Shown one piece after another: positions 51,101 through 63,049 of a stretch of 64,000 bases of DNA (position 1 is its first letter; every line of letters starts with the position of its first letter). The stretch lies in contig NC_090768.1 of NCBI RefSeq assembly GCF_036898095.1, positions 47,234,920 to 47,298,919 on the forward strand. Reading direction: 5' to 3'. The translations under genes were made by a program, and so were the position numbers. The stretch is from Palaemon carinicauda (Eukaryota > Arthropoda > Malacostraca > Decapoda > Palaemonidae). The notes beneath the pieces are model-generated. The model was not told the DNA's origin and made no database searches. It was given only the letters and a program-made list of their open reading frames with translations.

Positions 51101-52103
51101 AGTACTGTATTTCTTGATAATAACACGAAAAGCGCTAAGAAAAAAGTGCATTCTTAGAGTAGGTCTTTTTTAGCCAACATGAAGATAATTTGACATATAA
51201 GTAACTTAATACTTTTGAAAAAAAAAAAAAATTAACCAAGAAATTTGACTATTGTTTAGTGTATTGAAGTTGGTTGACTAAAAGTGTATAGGAATATGGC
51301 AGATACTCTGAAGTGTAGCAAGCACAAAGTCCCCCCAATCCAAGATGAGCAATTCCAGTGGGGTGAGATGCAGGAAGTACTGTAAATAGTTTCATTGGAA
51401 AGTCTTCAACACTTGAGTTTAGTATGTGTGACAGGGTCTTCAAAACTATTTGGGGGTGATTGTACTTTGTTGAAATAGAACAATGGTGATATACGGTAGT
51501 TTTAAGTGAAAGCTGTGATTAACATAAAAAAATTTTGAGCTTTTAGTTTACCACATTTTCTAAAATAAAGGTGAAGATGAAATCCTGAGTATTAGTCCTG
51601 AAGTCTTGGTATTTTCCTCACAAGAATATGTTATAGTTAAGTTATTATTTGTGTGACATTTGATTATAAAAATGTGATATTTGAGAAATTTTAGTATTTG
51701 TAGATTAAGAACTATGCTCTTGACCCCTCCATTTAAGAAGAGAATTTTTTCTGCTAAGTATTAAGTCATGATTAGAATCTTATTTGGTGTGCAATTTATA
51801 AATTTAAGGAAAACATTACATTGCCTTTTTATGTACAGTACCCATATCAAAAGAGGTAACAGCTTTTTCATTACCTTCAAAATACTGGGAATTGAATTCC
51901 TGAAATCTCTTTAACTTACATGAACTTGCATATGTCATAAATTTTTAACCTGAATTTGCAGTGAAAATATATTTATGATGAGCTGTTTTACAATATTTGA
52001 TATAAGTTATCATCACCTTTTTTAAGTTTTTCAATGTTTGGTATGTGTATGATTGCTGATGTCATACATGTACATCTGTATTTAAATTTAAAAGTTTAAT
52101 AAA
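48200..52103 (+). other. SEC63 3' UTR and/or downstream DNA
   Basis: AT-rich with no coding signal. AATAAA hexamers occur at 50120, 50250, about 51565 and 52098, but none can be chosen without transcript data, so the length of the 3' UTR is unknown. Confidence 0.45.
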
Positions 52104-54560
52104 TATTTAATTCTCTAAAACAGGTATGTAGTAATGTAGTATGTAAACTTATAAAGCATGAATTATTTATTTTTACAAATTTGTATTTGAATTTAGTGGT
52201 AGCGGTGATGTCCTGTTCTTTTCCTACAGATTTGTGGTAAGGGATTTTGTACTGAAATATTATTCTAGAAGGATTTTGATATATTAACATTCTTTTCACT
52301 TGAGTGTGGTAATAACTTTAGTTTTGAATGACAATGCTGGAAGTTATTTTTTAAAGGGACTAGTATATTCAATACTTTTCTTCTAGAGTAATACTAAAGA
52401 ATAAATATATTTCTTGTATGTTTTTCATGAAAAAGGGCATGGCCTGGCTGGAGGTGAAATGTAGAACTTAGAAATTGTCAAGTTTTTAATTTTATATTGC
52501 AGTTTCTTCTATATGTGTAAGCACATGGTCAGGTTAATTCATTAAGTGATTTGTGGTGTAAGAAGACTAAGTTTTCAGTATAAACTATGAATGCAAGTGG
52601 AATGGTTACTGATACAGTATAGTATGAAGTATTGACTCTACTGCATAAATATAATGGCATTTAATTTAGGCCACAAAGCTCAAGTTTACTGTATAGCTGA
52701 GTATTTGAAATCCAGAGTTTCTCTTTGGGAAATACATAACAATTCCTTTCCAAGGAGTTTGTACTGGATCATTTTCAATTTTTACATTTCATTATGGAAA
52801 TTTTCTACTGTTTCTTTTTAAATTTCTGTATAGATTCCTATAATTTCATATTTGAAGCCATAAACATAAGGGGCCTAATGTTTCTGTTTTTAAGTAGTTA
52901 ATCAATCCATTGGCAGTAGTATTATATTTGAGAAAAATAATTCAATTTATCAAAAGTAATCTTGGCATTGAAATCTTTGGTATTTTTGTTTTAACTGATT
53001 TCTTAATTTTGCTTGGAATGGCATGTTATAATGAAGAAAATTGTCATAATAAGAATTTTTCTGTGTGCTGTTACATAGCATTGGGGAGTTGTGTTTCCTG
53101 AAGACAGTATGGGAAGATGTTAAACTTTTTACACTACATATATCTTAAACTAGAGTTTATTTGGATTTGTAGTCTAATAATTTGAAGTGTGTTGATCTGG
53201 ATTTCATTTACTTTTATACATGATCAAGTAATTCCATTGTTTGAGTGAAGTACTGTATAAGGTTAGGTGAAATATGCATGTATTGTTCTAAAGTATTTTG
53301 TGAATGTTATAACCAGGAAATTGGAAGTAAATCTCTCTAGTACAGATATTGAAGAACTTGAAAGGAAGCACTGTTTGAATAGAACATTGTCTATTGGTTT
53401 TAGAGAATGTGAAATCCTTAGAGTTTAACTGTCTGTACTTGCTTTTACATGTTCTTTGCATCTTAAATGCATTGAAATTTTGAATGTTGGATTTGACATA
53501 ATTACACTGTGAAATGTTTTATCGCAGTGCATGAAGTTGTTAATTCAACATACTTATCTGTTCTGACATGCCTAGCATTTAAGGACCAGCAGAAAATTTG
53601 AGTATTGAATGCTTCATGCTATAGAGAATCAAATCTTTAGGGAGTCATTTGTTTTCCCAGTTATATGGGAAAAATTAGTGTTAAAATCTTGACTACCTCC
53701 ATGTCCCCTTCATCCTCCTTTTCACTGTCTTCCTCATCATGTTTGTGGCTCAGAAATTGGGCCTTTTCAGGCCGTGCTGTACATTTAATATCACTTATTT
53801 TCATCTCTTTAATACCCTTCTTATTGTAGTCTCCTTGAAGCTTTACCTTCTTTTCACTTCACACTTCCTTTGATGACCCTCATGTCATGATGAATATTTG
53901 CTTAGAGAAGTTTTGGCTGTAGGCAGGTAGATCATTTTAATGTTAAGTCTGTTAGAGGAAAGAGAAAGTGGTACTTGTAAACTTAGTACTTTTCATGTGA
54001 GCACAAAGAATTATTTTGTTTATAATTAAAACGATAACAATAAAATTTGTTTAATATCCTTTTATTAAATGATTAAAAATTACAGTACAATTACAGTATA
54101 GTATTGTTTTATAAGTAGGTGCTAAAAGATTAACGTGTTCTTTGGTTTTGTTCAGTTACACTATAGGTACAGTATTCTCATTTTCTATTCTGCCAAGTGG
54201 TATTTCATTTTTATTACTGTACTTATAGATTTGTATAGTTTTCTTCCATTCTAATAGGTCCCTTCCTATCTAACTGACTTTTTTTTTTTTTAATACATCT
54301 ACTTAGCTCCTGATTTACCTTTATTGTAGGAACAAATCCTTCATGCAACCTTTTGAGAATCAAGAAATCTGACTTGTGGGTATTATTTGATATAGAGAAA
54401 GTTTTAAACGCTGAAACGTGCCGATGCACTTTGTATTTGCTAATCATTATTTGAGAGTCAAGATTTTTATAAATGGTTACTTAGTAGTGACAGCAAGGAA
54501 GATTTCAAGGTGGTTGATTTTATATTGAAGTAACTGAATTGGATTAAGGAAGCCGCACAG
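52104..54560. other. Intergenic AT-rich DNA
   Basis: No gene recognised. A 65-codon minus-strand open frame at 53661-53858 has an acidic, gene-like composition but is unsupported. Confidence 0.4.
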
Positions 54561-54564
54561 GGTA

Positions 54565-54770
54565 ATGTATTAGCGCCGTCAGTGCGTATCAAGCGGTGCA
54601 CTGTAGGCATTTCTTGGGATTTAGCAGCGTTCTTTTGGCCCTAAGTTGCACTTGCTTTATACCTTCCTACTTTAAGTCTGTTCCTGCTTTCTCTCTTCCG
54701 TCTTGCTGTCTAGTCTCATAACGTTTCATCATGGTGTAAATGGAGGATTTTCCCATAGTTGCACCTGGGT
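54565..54770 (+). repeat. Dispersed repeat family 3, copy b
   Basis: GTCAGTGCGTATCAAGCGG...TGCACTGTAGGCATT and ATGGTGTAAATGGAGGATTTTCC match the split copy at 31.8 kb. This copy has no MITE and so shows the empty site. Confidence 0.7.
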
Positions 54771-54787
54771 CCCCAGTGTCCGACTAT

Positions 54788-54876
54788 ACAGCCCAAATTC
54801 CTAATTGTTCTGACAGATACAAAACCTTCACTAGACAGCCCAAATTCCTAATTGTTCTGACAGATACAAAACCTTC
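54788..54876. repeat. Tandem duplication, period 47
   Basis: Two copies of a 42-base segment beginning ACAGCCCAAATTCC, identical by eye, separated by 5 bases. Confidence 0.9.
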
Positions 54877-54894
54877 TGCTCCTTATGTTGGAGG

Positions 54895-55050
54895 ATAACA
54901 GGGGAGGTTGGGCTGTGGCACCTTAGCAGTACCAGCCAAACTCTTGCTGAATACCTCGTCAGGCTGGGAGGAGCGGAGAGAGGCAAGGTCGCCTTTTGCT
55001 CATTTGTTTGATGTCGGCCACCCCCTAAAATTGGGGTAAGTGCCTTGGTA
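54895..55050 (-). repeat. Dispersed repeat family 2, copy c
   Basis: The reverse complement reproduces the family 2 core (CCCAATTTTAGGGGG, TGGCCGACATC, GGTACTGCTA). Confidence 0.75.
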
Positions 55051-55453
55051 AGTAGCAGTAGAAGATTTCTCGGTCACTTAAGGTAATGGCTAACTTCTTA
55101 AAGGGTGTGAGAAGGATTGTAGATGTTTTACTTTGCAGATTTCTCATGAGTGGTATCTAATTTTCTGGTGAAGATTTTGGAACAGCTTCTTTGGCCTGAA
55201 ATGAAAATGTTGGAAGTGTTATCTTTTCTCAAATGTTACACAGTATCTGAGGATGGGAATCCCGACTTAAAGTTTCCAGCCAGTCGGAACAGGGACTGCC
55301 TCCCATCTAAGGATGAATTTCCTATGTAAAGGATGAGTGTTTCCTTATGTACTGAAACTATACTGTACAAAGCCAAGACCTTTACCCTGTTAGAGACGGA
55401 AACTTACGTGCGCACCTTGCTAACGTTTAGTGTCGGGTTGTCTCTCAGGAAAA

Positions 55454-55550
55454 TTAATAGAGTAGAGGATAGGTTAGAGGAATTTGCTCAGACACTCACT
55501 TTAATAGAGTAGAGGATAGGTTAGAGTAGTTTGCTCAGACACTCGCTCAC
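55454..55550. repeat. Tandem duplication, period 47
   Basis: Two near-identical units starting TTAATAGAGTAGAGGATAGG at 55454 and 55501. Confidence 0.88.
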
Positions 55551-55559
55551 TAGAGCGAA

Positions 55560-56950
55560 GTGTCTGGGTTCTCTCTGTTGGATGTTAAAGTTTTATCGTT
55601 CAAGCATGCAAACACTCGACAGATTCCCAGAGGGGTTTCGCAAGTGAAGTTTTGTGAACTTGTTTGGCGAAGCTAGCACCGGCCAGTGTTATTGAACGCT
55701 GGCGAGCGTTGATTCACACCTGTAAAAGATGGGTATAGCTAAGGTGGCAAGTGTCTCACAACTTGCTACGAGTACTATGGTGAGCTACGAGTACTATGGT
55801 GAGTGAGCAACCTGGGTTGCTTACAGACCTTCGTCAGGCAGAGGAGCTCGCCCACCCACCTCACTAGCACTCAGTGGATGAGTGTGAAACACTGTAACAT
55901 GAATTCTCAGTGAGACTAGTCTTTACTAATACAGGCTGACATGTCACGAAGCAAGGTACTCATGCCCTCCTACCAGAGGAGGTATTTGCTTGCGAGGAGC
56001 TGAATAAGGCTGTGCTGAATTAGAAGAACAGCAGGTTCTCCCTCATTAGAGGTCAAACCGCGAGGTGCAAGTAGCGAAAAGCCTGGCCTGGCCTCACCAA
56101 ACTCAGCATTGTTGGTGTAGGCAATAACCGCAACATGTTATAGCCTACGGAACTTGTAGATGGGAGGCAGCGACAGCAAGCGGCCGGCAGGCATCACCAT
56201 CTGTGGCAATGGCCAAGAAAGGAAATTGCTCACAATACTCGTGCCCTGAGGCCACAATGGGAGAGGCGGAGACCACATCATCATCTTGTACCCTGAGGGT
56301 ATGGCAGTGAGAGGTAGGCTTGCGAGCAAGAGCAAGGTATTGATGAATCGATTACACACCTACAGACGCCCCCTAGGGGAAGGGGGTTGTGACCACTTCT
56401 GCAGTTGCCGAAGGACATCCTTCTTGCAAACGGGAAGACTGCCCGCTACCTGGAAGCAGACCTCTGAACAGCACATTCTGCTTCTCATCAATGAGCAGAG
56501 CAACTAGAGTTGAAGTTGGTATAGAGCGCTGCCTGTGAAACGTAGCCAAAGCTAGTTTCGAGATTCTACTCCGGAGCTGCAGGAATGAAAGCGAGCAAAA
56601 GCAAAGTGCGCTGTAGCTAAGGGCACGAGAACTCTACTGGTGCATTACCTCCAGCGTCTCGAAAGGGAAGACCGTGGTTAATCCCTGAGAAGGCCGTGAG
56701 CGCTCCCGCAGTGCCTTTAACTGTAGTATTCTCGAAAGCCATTCAGTAAACTGGGAGACCTGAATGCCCCAAGGCAGACAGGAGTTGCCACAAGCAGCAA
56801 CGAGAGATTTCACGTAGGAGGGCGCCGCTGCTTTACTAGAAGCAACGGCGTCTGCATGTAAGGGAAGTCCATGGGTCAAGGACATCGTTCTACTCGTTCG
56901 TCTTCTGTAGGAACCCGAACAGGTAGAGACAATGTAAAGTCAAATGCCAG
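55560..56950. repeat. Middle-repetitive element family III, copy a
   Basis: Parallels 58770-60680: both contain GCTGGCGAGCGT, CAGACCTTCGTCA, GAGCTCGCCCACC, AAGGCTGTGCT, CTGTGAAACGTAGCC and AAAAGGTGACTAGT-like blocks in the same order. No clear protein homology. A 19-bp tandem duplication (GCTACGAGTACTATGGTGA) lies at about 55767-55802. Confidence 0.6.
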
Positions 56951-57099
56951 TTTATTAAAGGTAAACGGGCCAAAATAAAAGGTGACTAGTTATTGCTAGT
57001 GCGTGTGTGAGCAGGGTGGTCGGTCCTACCCGCATAGTTACACCTCGTTCGAAGTCTTTTGGCTGGTTTCAGTTGTTGCTGAAATATATCTCCACAGTA

Positions 57100-57500
57100 A
57101 AAAGCTGAATTATTTGTATTTGGTGCTGGAACAAATGACAAATTTAGAAATAATTTGTATTTTTCCTAACCATACAAACCTGAGCTCTTCACTATGGATA
57201 TATTGTTCAGGCATAGGTGGAAACTATCCATAAACTTTTTATGGGAGATAAGTAACCAGTCACTAGTTAGCATGGGGTGATAGAATAGCCACCCTGCTCA
57301 TACTCTCAGCTAGTAAATTGATCCACTTTTGAGTACTGGCACAACTTTCCTGGGGGACAGGTGATGGCGGGCCAAGTATGAGTTAAGAGCTAAGGTTTGC
57401 ATTGTTAGTAAAAACACAATTTACTTCCAAAGCTGCCATTTCTTCCTACACAAATACAAACCATTGGCTCTTTACTATGGAGACTCACCCTTAGGTGGGT
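57100..57500. repeat. Terminal-like repeat blocks
   Basis: Two related blocks (about 57110-57220 and 57395-57490) contain TACAAACC...CTCTTYACTATGGA-type sequence. Similar wording occurs at the 3' ends of the family II elements and at about 60790-60840. They may be ends of one retroelement superfamily. Confidence 0.45.
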
Positions 57501-57627
57501 GGAAGTCCAAAATCCAACTGGCTGAAAATTTGACCTGAGGTACGACTCTAAGTTTGTGCGAGCGTGAGAGGGGTACAATTGACAACATGTGAATTTGTGG
57601 TCTGATAAGCTGGGTCCCCTTACCCAG

Positions 57628-57662
57628 TATAAAAATAGAGGGGAGGTGCACAGTGCCCAGTT
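57628..57662 (+). promoter_or_regulatory. Candidate TATA promoter in a retroelement end
   Basis: TATAAAAATAG at 57628, with CAGTTC about 30 bases downstream, fits an arthropod TATA plus initiator arrangement. It probably belongs to a retroelement terminal region rather than a host gene, since no gene follows. Confidence 0.45.
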
Positions 57663-57886
57663 CTCTCGACTGTTTACCTTTTTCCCAGATTTCTGGGTAT
57701 TCCACCGTTTTATCGTTTTGTGAAGTGAACATTGGAGTGTGGTCAGCATTCGGACATTAAGCAGTCTGTGTGCTACATCTTGCCACAGTCCGCAAACTAC
57801 TACAACACTGCTTACCTCGGAGGGAAAGGCGGGGCCATCTCAATAGGGAAGGCCGCCCTCTCTCGAGGACAGAGGTTGACCATGGG

Positions 57887-58334
57887 TTAACGGACTATGC
57901 TACTACTTGACGGCTGCTCGGAGGAAGCCATTCGAGTAGGAGCTTCGGAGGAAGGTTGGGAAGCGGAAGAAGTAGTTTTGGGTTTTTTCTGCTTCGAAGA
58001 AACCTTCGAAGGAGATGAGTCCCGCTTAGACTCCTCCTTTCGCTCACTGATGCCCATACCTTTCCCACTGGGAGGCAGACCACTCCCAGCATGCATTACA
58101 CTTATTGAAATGGTCACAGCATTGGCCCCCTACACAGAGGGCAAAGGTGGTGAGGATCAACATCCAACACAGGCATGAAAGTGTCGCAGGTGCGCCCCTC
58201 TGAACCAAGAGAGGTACGCATGGCTGATAGAAGAACTCAGCACACACGCTGAAAAGAGAAAAAGACAAAACAGTCCACAATGAAGAGGAGGAATAGCGGT
58301 AACATCCGAACCAAAAGCAAAGTGAAGTAGTCAC
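57887..58334 (-). pseudogene. Minus-strand gag-like fragment
   Basis: One minus frame reads a Cys-rich segment (LCVGGQCCDHFNKCNAC, then SASQWERY) whose spacing resembles the Cys motif of the DIRS copy 2 gag (CRGKSC then CEEC). An overlapping frame continues with SERKEESKRDSSPSK, KQKKPKTTSSASQ and Ser-rich sequence, as in gag linkers. A frameshift between the two is likely. No polymerase adjoins it. Confidence 0.5.
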
Positions 58335-58339
58335 AAGTG

Positions 58340-60860
58340 TGTGAGTGAGAAGGGTAGCTGGCTACCCCCCTACACTCCCGCTAACTAGCGGGGTGGGTTG
58401 TTAACTTGCTAAAATTCTAATGGCTCATCCTTTCGGCTTTGCCGAAAGTAATAACCCTATAAAATAGCATTGGTTTTTATTCCAGTTACGGAACAACTTG
58501 GCGTCTAATGAGAACTTGTTGTGTCCCGGGGCACAATCATAGCATGCGGTCGGTAGTAAACCATATTTGCGGCAATAACCCAGAGGTTTTGCCTTAGTGA
58601 GGGCACATACCCCACCGAAGGAATTCGTTTGAGATGTTCATGGAGTTTTAACAAACACCTCAAGTTGTGTAAAACTCCTCCGGGAAGAGTTTCCCATGAA
58701 GAAGCGTAGTCTCGCCTGTAAGGGTTTGTTGGCCCCGAATACAGAGAACCCAAACATTTGGCAGGTTCATACTCACCGAATGCTGGCGAGCGTCTGCGAA
58801 CAATGGGGAGGGGAGCGTTGAATCTTACCTGTAAGGCTAGATACAGGTGATGTGAGAAAGTGTGCACTACTTAAGTAGTGAGCATTTGAGGAACAGTAAG
58901 CTACAGTTCTGTGCACTACCAGAGTAGCAAACCTGGCGAGTAAGGTCTTACAAACCCGCCATGGGTACTAAGGTGGGCAACCTGGATTGCTCGCAGACCT
59001 TCGTCAAGGCAGAAGAGCTCGCCCACCTATGTTGCTTGAGGTCAGTGGATGGGTGTGTAATACTGCGCGTGATTTTCCCGCAAAACTAAGGTCTTTGCAA
59101 AGTACTGTACTCATGCTCAACCCAACCTCCAAAGGGAGTCAGTGAGTAGCCTTCTATCACCCCTTGAAAGGGAACGAAAAAGGCTGTGCTACACCTGAAG
59201 TGAGAGACTGAAACCCATGAGGCACAGGTCCCAAAGGACCTGCCCTCACAAAGCTTTAACACCAAGGAAGGATGGGGGATACCATATACATACCACACTT
59301 TAGAATAATAAAATAACATATTCCTAAAGTAAATGATAAATGGCGCCGAAAGCCTGCCGCTTTCGGAACAATAAAAGCATGCAAATAATAAACGAAAACC
59401 GAGTGGAGACGCGAAATTCTCCAACACACAAAAAGGTGGTTACTCAACTTAGTAAATGAGGAAGAAGCTTTAGCATCCATGATAAAAAAAACACACAAAA
59501 AGCTAAGAAAACGAGCAGAAACTCTCCAAGCAAACGGCAAAGATGGCACTGCGAAGGGGAAGGGTTCAACAGGAAGCGTGTTAGTCATGGCACATCTTTG
59601 AGATCGGGAGTTGCAACGTGTCTCTCTCCCACGTATCCTACCCTATCCCTTATCTTTCGAGACAAGGTTAACTATTTGGGGAAGGATAACCATGGCTTGT
59701 CATTAACACGTCCCTGATTTATACACAATACTGTATCTCTCGGGATATTCGCTCCGGAGATAAAGAACTCTGTAAATACTTCTAAGGTAAATTTCTCTGG
59801 TATACCTGTATCACTCGCAGAAATATCTGAAGTAGAAGCGGCCAATGAGGAACTTCCATCAGGATGACATGACTATCTTGCCTAAAAATAGATTTTTCCT
59901 ATGTCAAATTTCATTCATTGTGCCCAAAGGCATGATATGATGTCAGCAATAATCCTGATGAGTTATAGCCTACAGGACTTGTCGATAGGAGAGGAGGCAT
60001 CTGCGGCAAAGACCCCAGGGAGAAGTTGCAATGAGACACTTTTAATACCCCGAGGGTCCGGCGGCGATGAGTAGGAACTGCAAGCAGTCACCTAACTCCT
60101 TCGTTGCTAAGCTCTGAAGAGCAACGTCGAGGCATGGACGAATCCCATTCCCACAGGATGAATCCCCTGAAGGGGAAAACCATACAGGTGAAGATAGTCT
60201 CTCCTCCAGACAGGGAAGGCTACCAACGTCTGTTGTCGTTGTTAGCAATTCTCCACACGTGGGAAGATTGCTGGACAATGGCTGGTGGAGGGGCTCTCCC
60301 TTGAAAGGGAAAGTTCTCCACCCCTGGATGCAAGCGAACCTCCAGGCTGCACTCTCTGCTTCCTGTCAACAAGCTGAGCTCAGGTTGAAGGTCGTCATTG
60401 ACTGTTACCTGTGAAACGTAGCCGAAGCTCGTTCCTGGGTTCACCCAGAAGGGGTTACCCGACAAGTCACTTCGAGGAGTTCTTGTCAGCAACTGCTCAT
60501 GCCCGCCTGCCGAAATAGAGCGAACGTCGGGCGAACGGAAGCTGATGCCAAAGACCCTTTTGTTAAGCTTTAGACCAGTTACTTTTAATCATAAACCGCT
60601 TGAAAGGTTTTGAGGGGAGAAAGACTACGTCTTTACTCTACTGAGCTGAAATAAAAAGTGACGGTTAGTCACTAGTGCTGGTTTTAGCGGGGTCTAGCCT
60701 ACCCCGCTCCACTCCTCCCCCAACTAGGGGAGGGTAGTTACACCTCACTAAACAGCTTTATCAGCTAGTTTCAGCTTCAATGAATTAAATACTCCAAAGT
60801 AAAGAGCGGAAGGTTTGTATGTTGCGCCGGAACAAATAATAAAAAAGGTTAAAATGGAGC
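58340..60860. repeat. Middle-repetitive element family III, copy b
   Basis: The longer copy of the repeat at 55.56-56.95 kb, with the same ordered blocks (see copy a). It includes self-complementary GC-rich patches such as CTACACTCCCGCTAACTAGCG (58370-58390) and CCCCAACTAGGGG (about 60718-60730). No continuous coding frame; orientation unknown. Confidence 0.6.
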
Positions 60861-61780
60861 CACGGTGTAGAAAAGATCATTTAAGGGACTTGATATATAG
60901 TACAGATTGGTATGATACTTTAATTTTACGTCAATTACAAGAACAATATATTTTTCCAAGTGGTTAGCTAGTATATTATATGCATTTCTGATACTTATTA
61001 CTGCTGAAAATCGCTAATTTTAGTGTTTTCCCATCCTAAAACTCAAGTTTCCCACTGGGATTGCACATTATTGTTTTAAATGGGTGACAGAAAAACTCAT
61101 AACAGGTGGGTTGTGACAATATTTACAATCAGAAATGTACAAAACATTAAGATAACAAGTTGAAAAATATATGGTTCATGTATTTCGCTAGAAATAAAAA
61201 ATATATTTACTGCAATATCCCTTGTGACACGGATTTCAGTGGATCTTTCCTAAAACAATTAGGTAACAAAATTTCCAATTCACGTTAAGATCCTTTCAAT
61301 ATATCCTATGGCAGTTTCTTTGCAAATGTGCTGCGCCGATTCTCTCCAATACCTAAAGGAATTTCCTGCAGGTCCTATGATCTTGAGGAACACTGCAACA
61401 TATCCAAGAAAACGTTGAAGAGGTTACATGTTTTCAAACAGCAATTCCTTTTTTTGGGCTCAAGCCATGGCGTCCTGATGGAAGGTTCCTTTTTGGTAGC
61501 TTCCTTGGGTAAATAACTACTAAGATATTCCCAGAGAATTTAACCACAGGTTATCACAGAATTCTAACTTCTGGAGCGAGTATCCTAAAGGTTTCCCTTT
61601 TAAGACATCGTATATCAACAGGGGACGCATGTATTAACGCGCCACATAGCTATCTACACCCCGAACAGAGTTAATGCTACGGTGTGTAAGGGCAGAGAAT
61701 AGCTGGGAGCCGTTCCATAGCTAATCTCATCCGTGGCTACTTTTGGTACTCGAGACGTAAACAAACGGGCGCCATTGCTT
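60860..61780. other. Unassigned AT-rich stretch
   Basis: Only one short open frame (61328-61516), with no recognisable content. Confidence 0.4.
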
Positions 61781-61783
61781 AAA

Positions 61784-61791
61784 TGACGTCA
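61784..61791. promoter_or_regulatory. CRE-type palindrome TGACGTCA
   Basis: Perfect CREB/ATF consensus in a GC-richer patch about 90 bases before a short ATG frame (61876-61950). Such an octamer can occur by chance. Confidence 0.35.
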
Positions 61792-61875
61792 CGACCGTCT
61801 TCATCCTTCGTTTAGTAGCTTGCCTTACTAGTCGGACTTTTCCCTGTGCGTACTTTATCGTCTTGCATCTTTATC

Positions 61876-61950
61876 ATGTCGCTACCTTCGGCCTCGCCTT
61901 CTTCTGGAAAGTTGAGTACAAGGTTCCAGTATTGTTTAGTTAAGCTCTGA
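61876..61950 (+). other. Short open frame, 24 codons
   Basis: Starts MSLPSASPSSGKLSTRF and ends at TGA. AAG/GTTCCAG inside it could be a weak splice donor, so it might be a first coding exon or a retroelement leader peptide. No homology is known to me. Confidence 0.25.
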
Positions 61951-62339
61951 CCGTAAAGTAAATATTACTTTTCGAGATATTTGTTGTTTTGTGGCAGAGC
62001 TGTGCCTCTACCGGACCCGCCATTTTATGGCGTCGTTGTTGTTCTGCATGCCTTATTTAGTTAGCCACAACAACGCTTCCGGCCTTATTTACTAATCGAT
62101 AATATTAGTTTATTTAGTCTTCATAGCTAGGAACTTTTATATCGTGTTTTGACGCTTTTTTACTGGTCATCGATTGACCCCATACCAGTTGGCTACTATA
62201 GCCCCCAGGCCAGAGCGCCTATATTAGTGTTCATGCATGATTTTATCAGTGATCCTAGGCTTACTTATGAAGATAGTGGCATTATTTTAAAATACTATTG
62301 ACTGTGATGCAAGTGTTTTCGCCTTCAGGGACCATATAG

Positions 62340-63040
62340 GGGATAGGTTAGTTAGTGTGCCTTCCTAACCTAACCTACATGTAGGACCCCTATATGCTTC
62401 CTTCATCCCCCTGCCCTTGGGCATTCCCTCTGTGTAGCCTTGCTCCCCCTACCACGTAAGGGGATCAAGCTCTTATCAGAGTATGTTATTGCCTCTCTGT
62501 CCTCCCTAAGGGAATGAACCCCCCTTAGGGTTGCGCCTGAGAGTGAGGAACGGCTAGTCTTTCCTCTATTGCTAGGACTAAGTCTACGACTTTCCTGCGA
62601 TAGCGATATGTCTTCTATCCTTCCTAGTTCAGGACGTACATCCCTGCTCTAGGTTAGGTTTTGGAAGGGTTTATTCTGTTCCTTGCTGAAACTGTACCCA
62701 TGCACCGTTTCAGTCAGGCTGCCTTACCTTAGGTTAGGGAGTGTCCTCCCTTCCTTAGTGGCCGCTCTGGTACAGAACCCCTTCCATGGAAGACCCTTCT
62801 CTTCTCCCCTCCCCACCTATCGCTTGTATAGCCTAGCCTATACTTAGATTAGTCTATACCCATCTGTCCCCTGTCCTACAACTCCTCCTTAGGGTGGAGT
62901 GATAGGGTTACCTTGAGCTTCTGTGTACAGTCCGCTCTGGTACATATACCCTTCATAGTGTCATATGGGGTTAGCCACTGGATGTGTTCTGTATGCAGGG
63001 GTCTCAACCCCCCCCCCCCCTTTTTGGTTGTCCCCTAGCC
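62340..63040. other. CT/CCTA-rich stretch, no gene seen
   Basis: Contains CCTAACCTAACC-like words and a C run (63009-63020). No coding frame of note. Confidence 0.4.
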
Positions 63041-63049
63041 CTCCCTTGG

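Noticed and set aside
54223..54447. Minus-strand frame of 74 codons
   Set aside because: No recognisable motif, AT-rich surroundings and no splice or start context to support it.
62360..62385. Telomere-like CCTAACCTAACC words (also near 4750)
   Set aside because: Only two or three units, with imperfect match to the arthropod TTAGG repeat and no array.
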